Positions 1 through 10,334 of a stretch of 34,283 bases of DNA are shown piece by piece. The notes below the pieces were generated by a model, which was not told the DNA's origin, did no database searches, and was given only the letters and a program-made list of their open reading frames with translations. The stretch covers positions 494,231-528,513 of the forward strand of contig BFEA01000354.1 in assembly GCA_003427395.1 (NCBI GenBank), given 5' to 3'. This stretch comes from Chara braunii. Its lineage: Eukaryota > Streptophyta > Charophyceae > Charales > Characeae. Position numbers and translations under genes: made by a program. Positions within the stretch are counted from its first letter, which is position 1. Each line of letters opens with the position of its first letter.

Positions 1-890
1 CATCAATATGCCTTCCAGTGAATCAGTGCTACCCCTGCAGATAGTCTCCAAGTCATCAATGTGGTCACCACTCATCAATGCCACCTCTGCAGATCACATC
101 CAACTCAGGTAAGTATCTTCCATAGCCAACCTTGAATGAACACTCTCAGCCTCAATCCCTTCCTCTTATGATGCATATACACTCTTCAATACTCATGAGG
201 ATCTACTCTGGATACTACTCATAGCTACATACTAACCCTCTACTTCTAATGCTAACTCGCTGGGCAGCTATGGCTGCATCACTTCCAGCGTACAGGCATC
301 TTCCTTCCTCCAGCGCATCTTCTCCTCCAGCGCTGCTCCTCCTGACTCAGCGCACAAGTGCACCAGCACTTCCACNCATTGGCAGCCAGTGGAGATCTGG
401 GTAGGAATGAGGCTGGCTGCCTCCTTTATACTCCTCGCTGGGTCTGTATTGGCTCAATCCAGCCTTCCTTTTGTCCCAGACCCTGCATTGCATGTGTCCC
501 AGTAGAGTCCCAAACGAAGTTCAACTGCTGCTGAGGCCTCCCGGCCTGAATTTGGACTTGAAAGTCTGGATCTGGACTGACCCCTGGACTGACCCCTGGA
601 CTTAGACCAGAACTGGGACTGTGCCTATTGACTTTACTTTCGGACAGGCACAACTCTCAACGAACAGACACATTTACTGCTTGAACAGACACTTTACTTG
701 GCANGAACAGACANNCTGCCTGCACGTACAGACACACCCTTACCCAAACAGACATGACATACACATCTCCTGGTGAACAGGTAAGTCTTTTNACAATGTC
801 CTTTGCCTTAGTTTTAAATATGCCTGTTGATAGAGAACTTGACCTTTGACCTGCTTTCACGTTTCTGAGCTCTGACGAGATACCTTTTCA
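1..890 (-). mobile_element. LTR-like retroelement remnant, copy A
   Basis: Several blocks match copy B (about 2560-3760) in inverted orientation. They are at 341-375 (agcgcacaagtgcaccagca), 259-277 (cagctatggctgc) and 192-212 (gaggatctactctgg). On the minus strand a TATA-like box (GAGTATAAAGGAGG, near 426) lies between an upstream region rich in AGTCCAGG/CAGTCC direct repeats (540-605) and the shared downstream blocks. This layout suggests U3-R-U5 of an LTR. The ends are not defined and the left part is cut off by the window edge. No coding domain is attached. Confidence 0.4.
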
Positions 891-962
891 CAATGCTTTA
901 CTTTTTCAAGGCCCGTGCTGCTTTATTTTTACAAGGCCTGAGGCCTATATCGGGTAAAGGCC

Positions 963-1184
963 CTTTTACTAGTACCACAATGGCAATACAAATTATACAA
1001 TACAATTAGAACATGCTGTGTTTTCTGTGCCCTTGCCGGATTTCGACGAGTCCCCAAGAAAGTTATCTTCATAGATCATCTCCAGTGTGACCTGCATAGC
1101 TTATTGGACTATTTCGAAGATAAAGCGGCCTCTTACAGTCCGCCTGGGGAGTACGATCATAAGGCTGAAACTCAATGCAAGTGA
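963..1184 (+). other. Unrecognised open frame
   Basis: A frame open for about 70 codons ends in TGA at 1182. It has no obvious start codon. Its middle reads GFRRVPKKVIFIDHLQCDLH, then a D/E-rich tail with SLLDYFEDKAAS. The residue composition looks protein-like rather than random, but I do not recognise a family. It lies between the last recognised host exon and LTR-like copy A, antisense to the host gene. It may be a fragment of a retroelement polyprotein. Confidence 0.2.
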
Positions 1185-1418
1185 TGCTCCTTGTGTGCCT
1201 CAAATTAATTCTACTTCGTGATAAACATCCTAGGGCGCTGCTTTTTGGAAATGTCAGGAAATCCCTAAAATGATAGTAAAATCCTTAAAACTACAGGATT
1301 AAGGGACACCGGTGATCACTGCCCCCAACTTGGTCAAAATGGAATTCCAGAAAAGAGGACAAATTTCTTAACTTTAATTAATGTCAAAAGCAAGCTACCT
1401 CCTCCTTGACTGACTCAC

Positions 1419-1505
1419 CTGAATTGTTTCAGGTCGATAATTGCCGCCTTCCAACCCCTGTGAAACAAAACTGCAGAGAAACACGATACCCTTGTTTGCA
1501 AAATC
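1419..1505 (-). CDS. DUF1664 gene, exon with the DFANKG block (last exon seen)
   Basis: The exon is 87 nt, phase 0-0, with acceptor TTGCTTCACATGTGCAG and a perfect donor, ATTCAG|GTGAGT. It encodes DFANKGIVFLCSFVSQGLEG, then GNYRPETIQ. After the preceding KQ this forms the conserved K-Q-D-(F/V/L)-x-N-x-G-(I/V)-x-x-L-C-x-F-(V/A) motif that ends the DUF1664 domain. The donor implies at least one more exon for the variable C-terminal tail. I could not identify it between positions 1 and 1418, so it may lie beyond the window. Confidence 0.92.
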
Positions 1506-1778
1506 CTGCACATGTGAAGCAACAACAATAACACAACAACTGCAAGTCTCAGATTCTTTATGGAATCGTGTTCTGCTTGGAACAGGTATCCTATGAACTG
1601 GAATAATCAAACCATGCTATTGAGTTGAGAGTCTTGAGACCAACCATGCACCACACACGTCACACGATTCTCACACTGGATGCAGTACCACACAAAGCAT
1701 ACACGAGATATGTACAAGAATGCCTTTTTGAAGATCAGGCGGTTATGGCCGCCGGCAACAACACGCAGTCCTCACGAC

Positions 1779-1878
1779 TCTCTCTCTCTCTCTCATTTCT
1801 CTCCCCCATTCCTCTCTCTCTCCCCCTCTCTCTCTCTCTATATATATATATATTCTCTCTCTCTATAGATATATATCG
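1779..1878. repeat. Compound (TC)n/(TA)n microsatellite
   Basis: Interrupted TC runs are followed by an uninterrupted TA run, then TC and TA again. It is simple sequence inside the host intron. Confidence 0.9.
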
Positions 1879-1944
1879 TCAAATAGAACTGCCCGGTAAA
1901 CCGTAGGCAGAGAGAGAGAAGAGGACAACAAACGAGGGGCTGTG

Positions 1945-2004
1945 ACAAACTGTTTCGTCGGAGTTTCACCGACTCATCAGGAGGATGAACCGTCAACAGT
2001 CTGC
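1945..2004 (-). ncRNA. Hammerhead ribozyme, type III
   Basis: Read on the minus strand, all catalytic-core parts are present in order. CTGATGA lies at 1980-1974. Stem II is GTCGG/CCGAC (5 bp, 7-nt loop TGAAACT). GAAA starts at 1956. Stem III is formed by GCAGACTGT (2004-1996) and ACAGTTTGT (1953-1945), giving 9 pairs with two G-U wobbles and including the core A-U pair next to the cleavage site. The cleavage triplet is GUU, with the cut expected after 1995. Stem I is GA-C-GG with loop TTCAT and CC-TC, 4 pairs with one bulged C. It lies in the long intron between the microexon and the DFANKG exon, in sense with the host transcript. In plants this ribozyme type is typical of retrozymes. GUU is an allowed but slower triplet than GUC. 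Activity is not shown. Confidence 0.85.
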
Positions 2005-2559
2005 AGAATCCCCTCACTGATTACACTGTAAATGATAATCTACCTTACCCAAAATCAAAGTAGACTATCACTCACCCACACCAGATGGAAAACTCTACAG
2101 ACTGTCGGTTCACACCCCATCACAAGCCAGCAAAACATCCACGAAACAAAGAAAGGTCTGTCACAGCCAAAAAATACACTCCAGATATATACATTGGGTA
2201 CGAATCATCCAACTCGCAGTCCTCATGACTCTCGCTCGTCTCTCTATACCTAACTACAGCTATGGGTGCCGAGTGTATCTTTGTGACAGCACACACCGCT
2301 TGGTCCCACAGAACAGTGCAGCAGCGCTCCTGCAAGGGCACGAAAGTGAACGATGTGTTGACCCCTTTGGCGACTGGACTTTTCTATGGGACGTTTGCCT
2401 TCCGGACTTCTACTTCAGGTATTGTACTGGAGCCGCCACCCATGCTGTTGCTTCCGGAAGTTCCCTGACTTTGGGTCTTGCCACACCACTCCCGAAACTG
2501 TGAAAAGTTTCAAGAGCTGTCAGAATTCGTTTCCTTTTTACAAAAACTTCGGGCCCTTG

Positions 2560-3760
2560 GCCACACAGCACCCTGGACAACGTATGCAAAATACAAACAT
2601 ATTGCTTTGCTTTTTGTTGAAGATGTGTGCCTGACACCTCTTTGAAATCAAGTATCCTTGAAAACACGAGTGGTGCGGGCTGGGATTTGGGGTGCTTAGA
2701 GTAAAAGGGCCTTTACAAATTAGACCCCAGATGAATGCCCAACAGTGAGGGGCCCTGTCGAGCAGCAACCCAAAAGACAAGTTCCCTGAGGCATATGTCG
2801 CATCCAGAATGAGATGACAAGTCGTTTTGAACAGTCACAAACAGGTCCTGCACGAACAGGGTATCGGACACAGCTTTCAAGACTGAGTTAGGGTCATGTC
2901 TCCTCCATGGAAAGTCATGTCTGTTCGGCAATGAGTCAAAGGCCACAGTCCCAGTCCAGTCATAATCCCACGAGTCAGGCCTGATCCAGGCCAGGAGTCC
3001 AAAAGACACGCCCGATGGCCCAAAGCAGCAGCAGACCATGGGAAAAGATACTGGGACACACACTTTGCAACAACGAGTACTGGGCAGGAGTCCCAGACAC
3101 TTGAGGCTGAATGCAGGCCACGCCAGGCCAGTCCAGCACTATAAAGGACTGGCCAGCCTCCCATTTGGACAGATGCTCACTTCGCATGAGAGAGTGGAAG
3201 TGCTGTGGCACTTGTGCGCTAGATATGTGTGAGCTGCGCTAGGCAGAAGAGCAGCGCTATGTGGTAAGGAAGAGAGTGCTGGCTAGAGGGAAGGCAGCCA
3301 TAGCTGCGCAAGCGCTAGTTAGTATGTTAGTAGGGATAGTCAGTAGGAGATACCAGTGAGTAGCATTCAGAGTAGATCCTCGTGTGATAAAGGCAGACGA
3401 GAGAGGGGGAAGTGTGAGTTATGGTGACACTTACCTGTTGAGCGCTGATGTTGACATTTGGCAGCTGGCGCTGATGAGCGCCAGGCTTGGAACTCATGTT
3501 GATCGAAGAAGACTTGTAACTCTGTTCAGCGCTATACACGTTGAACTCACGATGTTCTCTCTCTAAATCTGGTTTGATAATTGAGTTGAGCTTCCTGGTT
3601 CTCATTCATCTTCTATTGGCTTTTGTGTGAGACTTCGCAATCTGTGAAATCAGTGTATATGCATGTGATCTGATGCACTCCAGCAAGTGATGAACAGTCG
3701 GGTTCCTTGCACGAGAGGGACTCTTGAGACCGTTTCCTCAACCCTCTTGGAAAGTTCTCT
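2560..3760 (+). mobile_element. LTR-like retroelement remnant, copy B
   Basis: This remnant is related to copy A in inverted orientation. Shared blocks are gtggaagtgct...gcacttgtgcgct (3190-3218), gcagccatagctgc (near 3295) and cagagtagatcctc (near 3368). A TATA-like box, CACTATAAAGGACTGG (about 3138-3153), lies upstream of them and follows a region with repeated GTCCAG/CCAGGCC words. About 300 bp after the TATA box is CTTACCTG, also seen near the corresponding place of copy A. Ends are approximate and I did not find target duplications. Confidence 0.4.
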
Positions 3761-4823
3761 TTTCTATAACGCAACAAAAATGCTAAGAATAAAAAAATAA
3801 TGACCTATTTCAGCATACGTGTCCTTACGAAGTGATTCAGGGCCATTTCTTCAATTTTCTATTTTTTGTTATTTTTGCAGGTGTCCTTTGTCAGTCAGCC
3901 CAGCAAAACGTTTCAGGCCTGGTACTGGCCCGAACAGCAAGGGTACTGGACGCCGATCAGGCAGTAGCCTGATCGATGAACTTGGTGCATCTGAGATTCA
4001 GTTGCTAATCGACTCTGCAGATTGGGAGGCGAGCCACAGTTCTGCAGAACTGTTTGGCCCAAAACAGTGTTGCATTTTGTCCCTCTTTGGCCCAAACAGT
4101 GTTGCATATTGTCCCCGTTTGACCCAAACAGTGTTGCATTTTGTCCCTACTGGGCATTCAAAAAGATGTCATCAAGAGAATGGCCAGTAGAGTGTGCAGC
4201 CGTACTGAATCTGCTCATATGCACAACTAGGAGAGACTATCAGCAACAACTGACTCATTGTTCTGTGCCGATCTCATGATTGCCATAAACTAGGCAATAT
4301 AGCCATCCAGACCGAGAGTCAGTGCATCGCATCCCTGCTAATGGCATTGAGGAGATACTCGGAGCCTCCAAAGAACAGAACCTGCAAATGTGTGTGTTCT
4401 ATAATAGCCTAGTCTAGCATGGCCACACGACCATCAACAATGTCCATACAGTGTGGAAATACTTGTCGACAATGGCAATTGTCAAGATCTGGAGGAGGCA
4501 TACTGCTTACTATGTTGGATGCTCTTCTGTAAAGTTAGACAACTGGATGCGAATGAGCGGCACCATGGCAAGAGGAGTCTGTGGATGTAATTCAACGCCC
4601 TCTGGCAGCCCGAAGCACGCTCTGTAACCTTGTAGTGCGAGCAACCTGATGCATGTGCAGTGTGCACGACGTTAATAAAATTTTAAAACGGAGTCCTATC
4701 ATATGCAGGCTGGGACAGGGTTGACGTGAGTATTGCAGACCATGGATCATGGACTCCAGTTGACGAATGTTTGCTGTGAGCTCAGCATTTGAGACATTTG
4801 TCTCAAGCCATTGCAGCAAGTGG

Positions 4824-4825
<2 letters not shown>

Positions 4826-4861
<36 letters not shown>
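4826..4861. repeat. (TC)18 microsatellite
   Basis: This is a perfect dinucleotide run in a host intron. It creates several overlapping Leu/Ser-rich open frames that are not genes. Confidence 0.95.
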
Positions 4862-4863
<2 letters not shown>

Positions 4864-5493
4864 GCGCGCCTGCGTGTGCGCTTCCCCTCTCTCTCTCTAC
4901 CTCGCTCACTCTCCATCCAATTGGATCGCTCATATATCCTTTCAGAATACACCCACGTACAATGCTACTTCATCTTCTTCCTCTCCTTGGTGGCTACGGC
5001 CACCTGCATCTTCCAGGTCTACCCCACTTGGGCGCTTCGCCTTTGCCCTTTGTCTTCCTCGTCACCCGACTGTCTAACTCAAAGGTCACACAAGCAGTAG
5101 CAGAGCTTCCGCAACACTTGAAAAGTGACATGGCTGATGCACTGTAGCAACCATATAAACAGCAGCTGAAGTGAATCAATGTCAGCTCTGGACCGGTACC
5201 AGTCGATGCGGCCTGTTGGCTGTAAGTTGCCAATTCCGGAAGCTAGCAAATTTTCCAAGGATGCTGCTGAGACCACAGATACTGGGGCTATAACTCCCAA
5301 CTACCAGATGCTGTGACGCTTCAAGACTTAGGATGCACCGCACTCCTAGGGCCTAATCTGGGACCTACCAGAACCAATTGGGACTGGGCGCAGGCGAGAC
5401 TCCGGGACAGGGAATGGGACTCTGTCACTCTGGGACAAGAAGTCGGGACACCGCAGTCCGTGTGAAATCCTTTGACCATTCTAAACGGGTTGC

Positions 5494-6039
5494 CTATGTA
5501 AGCAGACGATGCAGGGTCGATTGCACAGCATAGTAAGGACCCGAGGTCGTGTCAATCAAGAGAGGTCTGTCATTATGAATTTGAGCTGTTGGGCGAGTCA
5601 TGGAGGCAGAACTTGGGCAGCTTTGCGAATAGATCCACCAGTTCAAGCAATGAGATAGTCTGGTCAATGGTAATCTTCCTTGTGGGAGGACACTGTTGAA
5701 CCCCACAGGGTATAGGGTGGTGAGATGCCGAACCCGAAACCCTTCACAAGGCGTAGCTGCACACTTGAACAGATCAAGGTTGATAGATCCATCAGCATTC
5801 AGGTAGAGTTGAAGGTCTATGCATTCTGAGGGCCAAATAGTGAAAATGAAAAGGGGGTTGTCTTGCCATGGAGTGGTGCAGATGACAGTGGCATCAGCGA
5901 TAAGTTTGGGATGAGGCAGTAGAGAGAGAGAGCCAGTGCTGTTGCAGGCGGTAGTGTGCCCAGAAAGCATGTGAGTAAGAGAGCATAAATAACACCTGGA
6001 GCCAAGAGAGCATCCATTCCCTGATGAATACAGCTCCAA
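5494..6039 (-). pseudogene. Unrecognised 181-codon frame next to a gag-like remnant
   Basis: This is the longest non-repetitive open frame after the low-complexity ones are excluded. The interior looks protein-like (for example DLQLYLNADGSINLDLFK), but I recognise no domain. It overlaps the end of the gag-like frame at 5894-6250 in another phase on the same strand, so it could be the frameshifted continuation of the same decayed transposon protein. It lies in a host intron and shows no splice signals linking it to the host gene. Confidence 0.3.
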
Positions 6040-6250
6040 TCATGGCCTGTACTTGCAACTCAAACTGCTCCACAGCGGCTGCAGCTTGCTTTATAAACAA
6101 CTGCCCCACATCGTACATACGCGTGTTCTAGTCTTGATGAGCAGCCCAATCAACCCGGTTAGTCTGTCGTGCATAGTAGTAATGAGGAGAAGTAGGTTGG
6201 TTACCATAAACGGGGTTGTAAGGAGGAGAGGGAGTTGTTGTTCGTGCCAT
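5894..6250 (-). pseudogene. Gag-like transposon ORF remnant with an internal stop
   Basis: From an ATG at 6250 the frame reads MARTTTPSPPYNPVYGNQP, then a Tyr/Gln-rich stretch. After a TAG at 6128-6130 it continues in the same frame into MYDVGQLFIKQAAAAVEQFE and onward to 5894. A Pro/Tyr/Gln-rich head followed by an amphipathic helix is common in gag-type proteins of plant LTR elements. This is similarity of character, not of a named domain. One stop and a likely frameshift show it is not intact. Confidence 0.4.
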
Positions 6251-7818
6251 GCCACAGGCATGGGAACCCCTGTTCAAAATTCAAATCCCTTTACTGATTT
6301 ACACCTTGTATTTCCAACATCATAGATAAACATCAGTAGATCCACTGGGATCTCAGCAAGAGCGCATGGCTAACAACTCGAGGCCAAAGAAAAGAGAACT
6401 GAGAGGTTACACCACGGTCCAGGATTCTAGGCCTGCTGGTTCAGCCTGAGGAAGCTGCTGACGCCCCTATCAGATGGAACTCACCACAGCGTTTTCCAAG
6501 TGATGGCTCGACTTATATGTAGAATGCCTCCTCCAGTGAGTGCACTCAGGGCCACTTCTCTGGACGCAGGTCACAAGAGGATTAACTATTCCATTGGTGA
6601 GGAGCTGTCTGACCATCACGAGGAACTTCTGCATACAAGGTCTATGTCAAGGAGGTGGGTGGGTGAGAGTGCTCCGCACCTGAGTCTAGCAAACTCGGGT
6701 GGGGAGTGAACTGAACTGCATACTCACCGTGCAGGGGGAAAGGCAAAAACTCGTGCCCTTGTGGTGACTACCACCACAGGACCTAGGCACCTGAAAGAAC
6801 AACCCGAGAGTCAGACAAGCAATTCAGGGCAGACAACAATTCTGGGCGGAAAGTTACATTGACATAGCTGTACATGTTCAATCCACCACTGTAAGAGTAG
6901 TGCCGTTGTACTTATCAAACCAATTAATCTCACGGAGACTCACGCACAATGTTAGACAAAGTGTCGACGCTAACAACGGGGTTATTGTGTCATTTCCCAA
7001 AATGGGATGCATAAATTAACAAACCGGACGAAATTCAATTGTCGACTGCTGCCATCCTATTGGTCTTTCCACAACCTGACACACACTGTGAAAACTGCCT
7101 ATCCCACGTCTCACATTTACAATTTCTTCTGACACAGATCAACAGATTAACACGCTCACAGTGTCTGTGATTTGCACATCCAAGTGTCCACTAAAGAATG
7201 TAACTTGGCCGAGTTCTGCCTCCCAACCGACCACCGATCCCACTAGCAGACGATCCACAACGGGCGGGGGCTCGTGGGTTTAGAGCATAGAATCAAACAC
7301 CGATTGCACTATCCAACGATCCAAAACCAGCGAGAGCTGGTGGGCTTCGCGAGCATAGAGTCGCCCATGGCTGATAAACTTCACATGCTTGTTTGAGACA
7401 CGCACACATGCCACACATGCATACTTGATCCTTGCCAATCTCAACTCCCCTATCCGTCCTTACCCAGACCACAAACCCACTCTGTCTCCTATGCTCACTC
7501 CATCCTCTCTGGTCGAAAATACGTCCACCCCACACTCGATCCCAGCCTGCTTCGATCCCAAAACTGGTTGCCATCCATTTCGATGCCCCCTCCCCCTCCC
7601 AACTCTGCATGATAAACTCCTATATTTCCGCATGCGCCAACTTAAGTATGTAACTATTGCCAGAAATGCTAAAAGTCCAGCAGGCGAAGTACTTCTGCAA
7701 TTACTTGAAATGCGTCTGGAGTCTGGAGAATATAATATTTCATTTAGGAATGGCTACTGCTCCTGCAGCACATCAACTGGTTCATCATCGCCATATTCTA
7801 AATTCTAATCCTCCGCCT

Positions 7819-7820
<2 letters not shown>

Positions 7821-7900
<80 letters not shown>

Positions 7901-7901
7901 N

Positions 7902-7965
<64 letters not shown>
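7821..7965. repeat. Compound (TC)40-(CA)32 microsatellite
   Basis: A pure TC run (7821-7900) abuts, at one ambiguous base (N at 7901), a pure CA run (7902-7965). The N at the junction may mark an assembly or base-call problem. Confidence 0.97.
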
Positions 7966-8103
7966 ATCTGCGTGGCAATAAGATTGCAGGAAAATCATGG
8001 GCAGATGTCCATGAGCATTAAAATGAAGAGGTGATTACCATCTTGTCATGAGAAGTACAGAGAAAAGTGATGCTGCGTAACTCCAGATGATTGCAGGTCG
8101 TAC

Positions 8104-8136
8104 CTGTTTTCCTGTCACTTCATCAAGCTTGAGTTC
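8104..8136 (-). CDS. DUF1664 gene, 33-nt microexon
   Basis: This microexon of 11 codons, phase 0-0, has acceptor TTTTCTTACTGCAG and donor AAACAG|GTACGA. It encodes ELKLDEVTGKQ. In the family the coiled coil closes with L-(E/D)-x-K-(L/I)-x-x-(L/I/V)-E/T-x-K-Q just before the D-(F/V)-x-N block, and this exon supplies exactly that. Without it the chain would lack the conserved KQ. It is far below the size ORF or exon finders detect without homology. Confidence 0.88.
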
Positions 8137-8849
8137 CTGCAGTAAGAAAATATCATTCACACCAAATCCAACGTTTCAATGGTCAACTTTCGTCCACAAA
8201 CTTATGAAGGCTGAAAAAGAACATTTTAGTATTTTACCCGAGACAAGACGAACTGGCCAAGCACAAATGACAAACAGACATATGCCAGACATGATAACTG
8301 CTGTAAAATCAAGCTGACTTGCAAACAGTCACTCTCTCCAACCACCAGATCCTGCAGATGAGCCCCCATTGCCTTCCCAAACAGAAACCTGAGGTTTGAT
8401 GGTTCCAAACAAGTCTGCAACAGCTACAGGTTTCACAATGATAGCAACAAACTAGCTGTGCCGTCCTTTTCTGTCCACCATAACAGAGCCTAACGATTAG
8501 CTACCAACATTTCTGTTTTCTTTTTTCTGAAGGGGTTGGTTGGAAGGTGGAGTTTGTCCAGTGCATATATCCGTGTTTGGGAAACCTGTCCGAACCCACG
8601 GTTTTGCAGCACTACAGCGAGTGTACCGTAATCGTGAATAGTCCGTGTTCTTGCTGGTTTGGTGTGTTTCAATTTCGTCCTTGTTATTTTGAAAATTGTT
8701 TGTTTGCCCCTTTGTTTTGTTTTTTATCGAAACTACTAGCCTTTCAGATATTTCTGCGCATCCCGCTACTAGGGCAAGTTTGTAAACACCTAAGGATTTG
8801 AGAAAAACTGGTAGAACCCAAAATAACGCAGGCTACCAGAAACTTCCAG

Positions 8850-9060
8850 AAGTTCCCATACCTCTGCACCCTACCTGGAAAGCGGCAGAATATGGTGGTA
8901 CCGGCCCACACAATATCATATCTGGGCCCCGTTCCTGGAAACAGGCCAACCCCAGAGGCCAGCTGACTGTCTGTCCAACAATATACATGGCTGGCCAGTC
9001 CAGTTGAAGACACACTGGTTGCCGCCAGGCTGCCTCAAAACTGACTATAGGAAGTGGTAC
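8850..9060 (+). mobile_element. LTR-like promoter fragment
   Basis: The piece carries GGCCAGCTGACTGTC and CAACAATATACATGGCTGGCC followed by CAGTCCAG. This resembles the TATA region of copy B (a TATA-like box followed by GGCTGGCCAG). It is probably a short decayed relative. No ends can be defined. Confidence 0.25.
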
Positions 9061-10054
9061 TTGCGCCAGCATTTCGGGCCAGAAAATCTGGAAGAGCTGG
9101 CAGGAACCCAGCAGGACTGAAACGCAGAGGGCGTATTGACTGAAGCTAAATTGTTTAGACAGAAACAATTCCGTCCGACAAGCATACTGACCCTAGCCTC
9201 CTTATCGTCCAGCGCTCCTACTCGCTCATCCGACCGACAGTAGTGAATGGCAGTGATCACTAGTTGATTGATGTTGGCATGATCAAGGTAACTCTTGTAT
9301 GCTGGAAATGGCCGACTGTGATCCCCACTTGACTTCACGACCTTGTGCGAGCGCGTCCGATTCACGTGGGGAATACTAAAGCAGGCTGCACCCTAGCTTG
9401 ATGCCAATCCTTGCTGAGCTCCTGACATGTGTGTTACTGCATGCATGTATGCAAATGGGATGTCAGACGGACTCAGACCTGGATGGCATACACAACTTCA
9501 CTTGTAGAAACAACTGCCATGGGAATGCCACTGAGATGATCATTCACAATAAAGATGCCGCCCATGTTTCACCCCGGGGGNGGGGGGGGGGGCAGAGGAT
9601 GTGACAACTAAATGACAGTCACTGCCGATGAGCTTGGCAAATCAACGGTGTCACACTTGAAGTACATCGCCGCAATAGTGACAAAGCAAGTTTGTCTTGG
9701 TCAGTGGGCCCGTCTGCACATTCAGGTCGTCAATCCGTGCCTCTGCTTTCCGATCTGGACTTCCGTCGTGCACCAAAGAAAAAGAAACTGCACAGGCACG
9801 AAATTGCATCATTTTCCTTGGCCCAGCCTCTTCCGTCTGGTAGGCCCAAGCCCCCAATGCTGTGGCGGGTTAACCACTGCCTCCAAGCAAAATAGCTGGG
9901 AAATGGTCTAACCATCAGTACCTCCGAGCCTTTTTTTTCCCCCGATGCGGATTTGCATTACGTGCCTGTTACAAACAAACTGCCAGCAACGCACTATTTT
10001 CTTTTATGGCTGGTGCCGCCACCCTTTTTGGTCCGGTAGCACTGTTCATTTGAA

Positions 10055-10077
10055 GACCCCGGATTGGAGACATCCGT

Positions 10078-10109
<32 letters not shown>

Positions 10110-10151
10110 GGCCCCTGCGCAAGGATCACACACATAAACCTAGAAACGGTC

Positions 10152-10195
<44 letters not shown>
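10055..10195 (+). pseudogene. U6 snRNA retrocopy with a 43-A tail
   Basis: Positions 10069-10152 match plant-type U6 snRNA. They carry GACATCC-G-TTAAAATTGGAACG, the ACAGAGA box (10093-10099), the AGC triad (10105-10107) and CCCCTGCGCAAGGAT, and end in GGTCC. The core is unchanged, while the 3' third differs from the plant consensus at about six places and the 5' stem-loop is disrupted. It runs straight into 43 A residues (10153-10195) with no T-run terminator. Upstream I see no plant upstream sequence element or properly spaced TATA box. This indicates a reverse-transcribed polyadenylated copy, probably inserted by LINE machinery, rather than a working gene. It lies in a host intron, antisense to the host gene. 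Target duplications were not clear. Confidence 0.88.
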
Positions 10196-10196
<1 letters not shown>

Positions 10197-10334
10197 CGAC
10201 ATACTGGTGGTTTAAGTATTGGTCCTTCCTGGTTCCACGAAAAGAGGCAGTGCAAAGCAACTCCACCCAGCATACAACAAAGAGAATTCGCAATAGGTCT
10301 ACAAAGAGCAAGAAAGGGCAACAACAATGCTTAC

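Larger units (their letters stand above)
1..1418. other. Sequence downstream of the last host exon seen
   Basis: It starts with the donor GTGAGT of exon 1419-1505, so it is intron. It holds LTR-like copy A and the unrecognised frame at 963-1184. No terminal host exon was found. Confidence 0.6.
1764..2233. repeat. 19-bp direct repeats flanking the ribozyme region
   Basis: The 19-mer cgcagtcctcacgactctc (1764-1782) recurs at 2215-2233 with one difference, 451 bp apart, with the hammerhead ribozyme between them. The first copy runs into a TC/TA microsatellite (about 1779-1878). Two copies around a ribozyme could be remnants of repeated units of a small retroelement, or chance spread of CT-rich sequence. 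Confidence 0.4.
1506..8103 (-). other. Host intron, 6.6 kb
   Basis: Holds the hammerhead ribozyme, LTR-like copy B, the gag-like remnants and the microsatellites. In 6260-7800 I see nothing recognisable. Between 3780 and 4760 there is only a short repeat of GGCCCAAACAGTGTTGCAT-type units (4047-4140). Confidence 0.85.
8137..10334 (-). other. Host intron, 2.2 kb
   Basis: Holds an LTR-like fragment (8850-9060), a G-run with an ambiguous base (9576-9593) and the U6 retrocopy. Nothing is seen in 8160-8840 or 9100-9570. Confidence 0.88.

Noticed and set aside
3470-3500. Second hammerhead candidate (CTGATGAGCGCC)
   Set aside because: The CTGATGA lies in a short palindrome and is not followed by a stem II and GAAA.
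7785-7998. Open frames across the TC/CA run
   Set aside because: They are simple-sequence artefacts that also contain an ambiguous base.
10055-10152. Functional U6 gene
   Set aside because: There is no upstream element or TATA box, the 5' stem is damaged and there is a poly-A tail in place of a T-run terminator.
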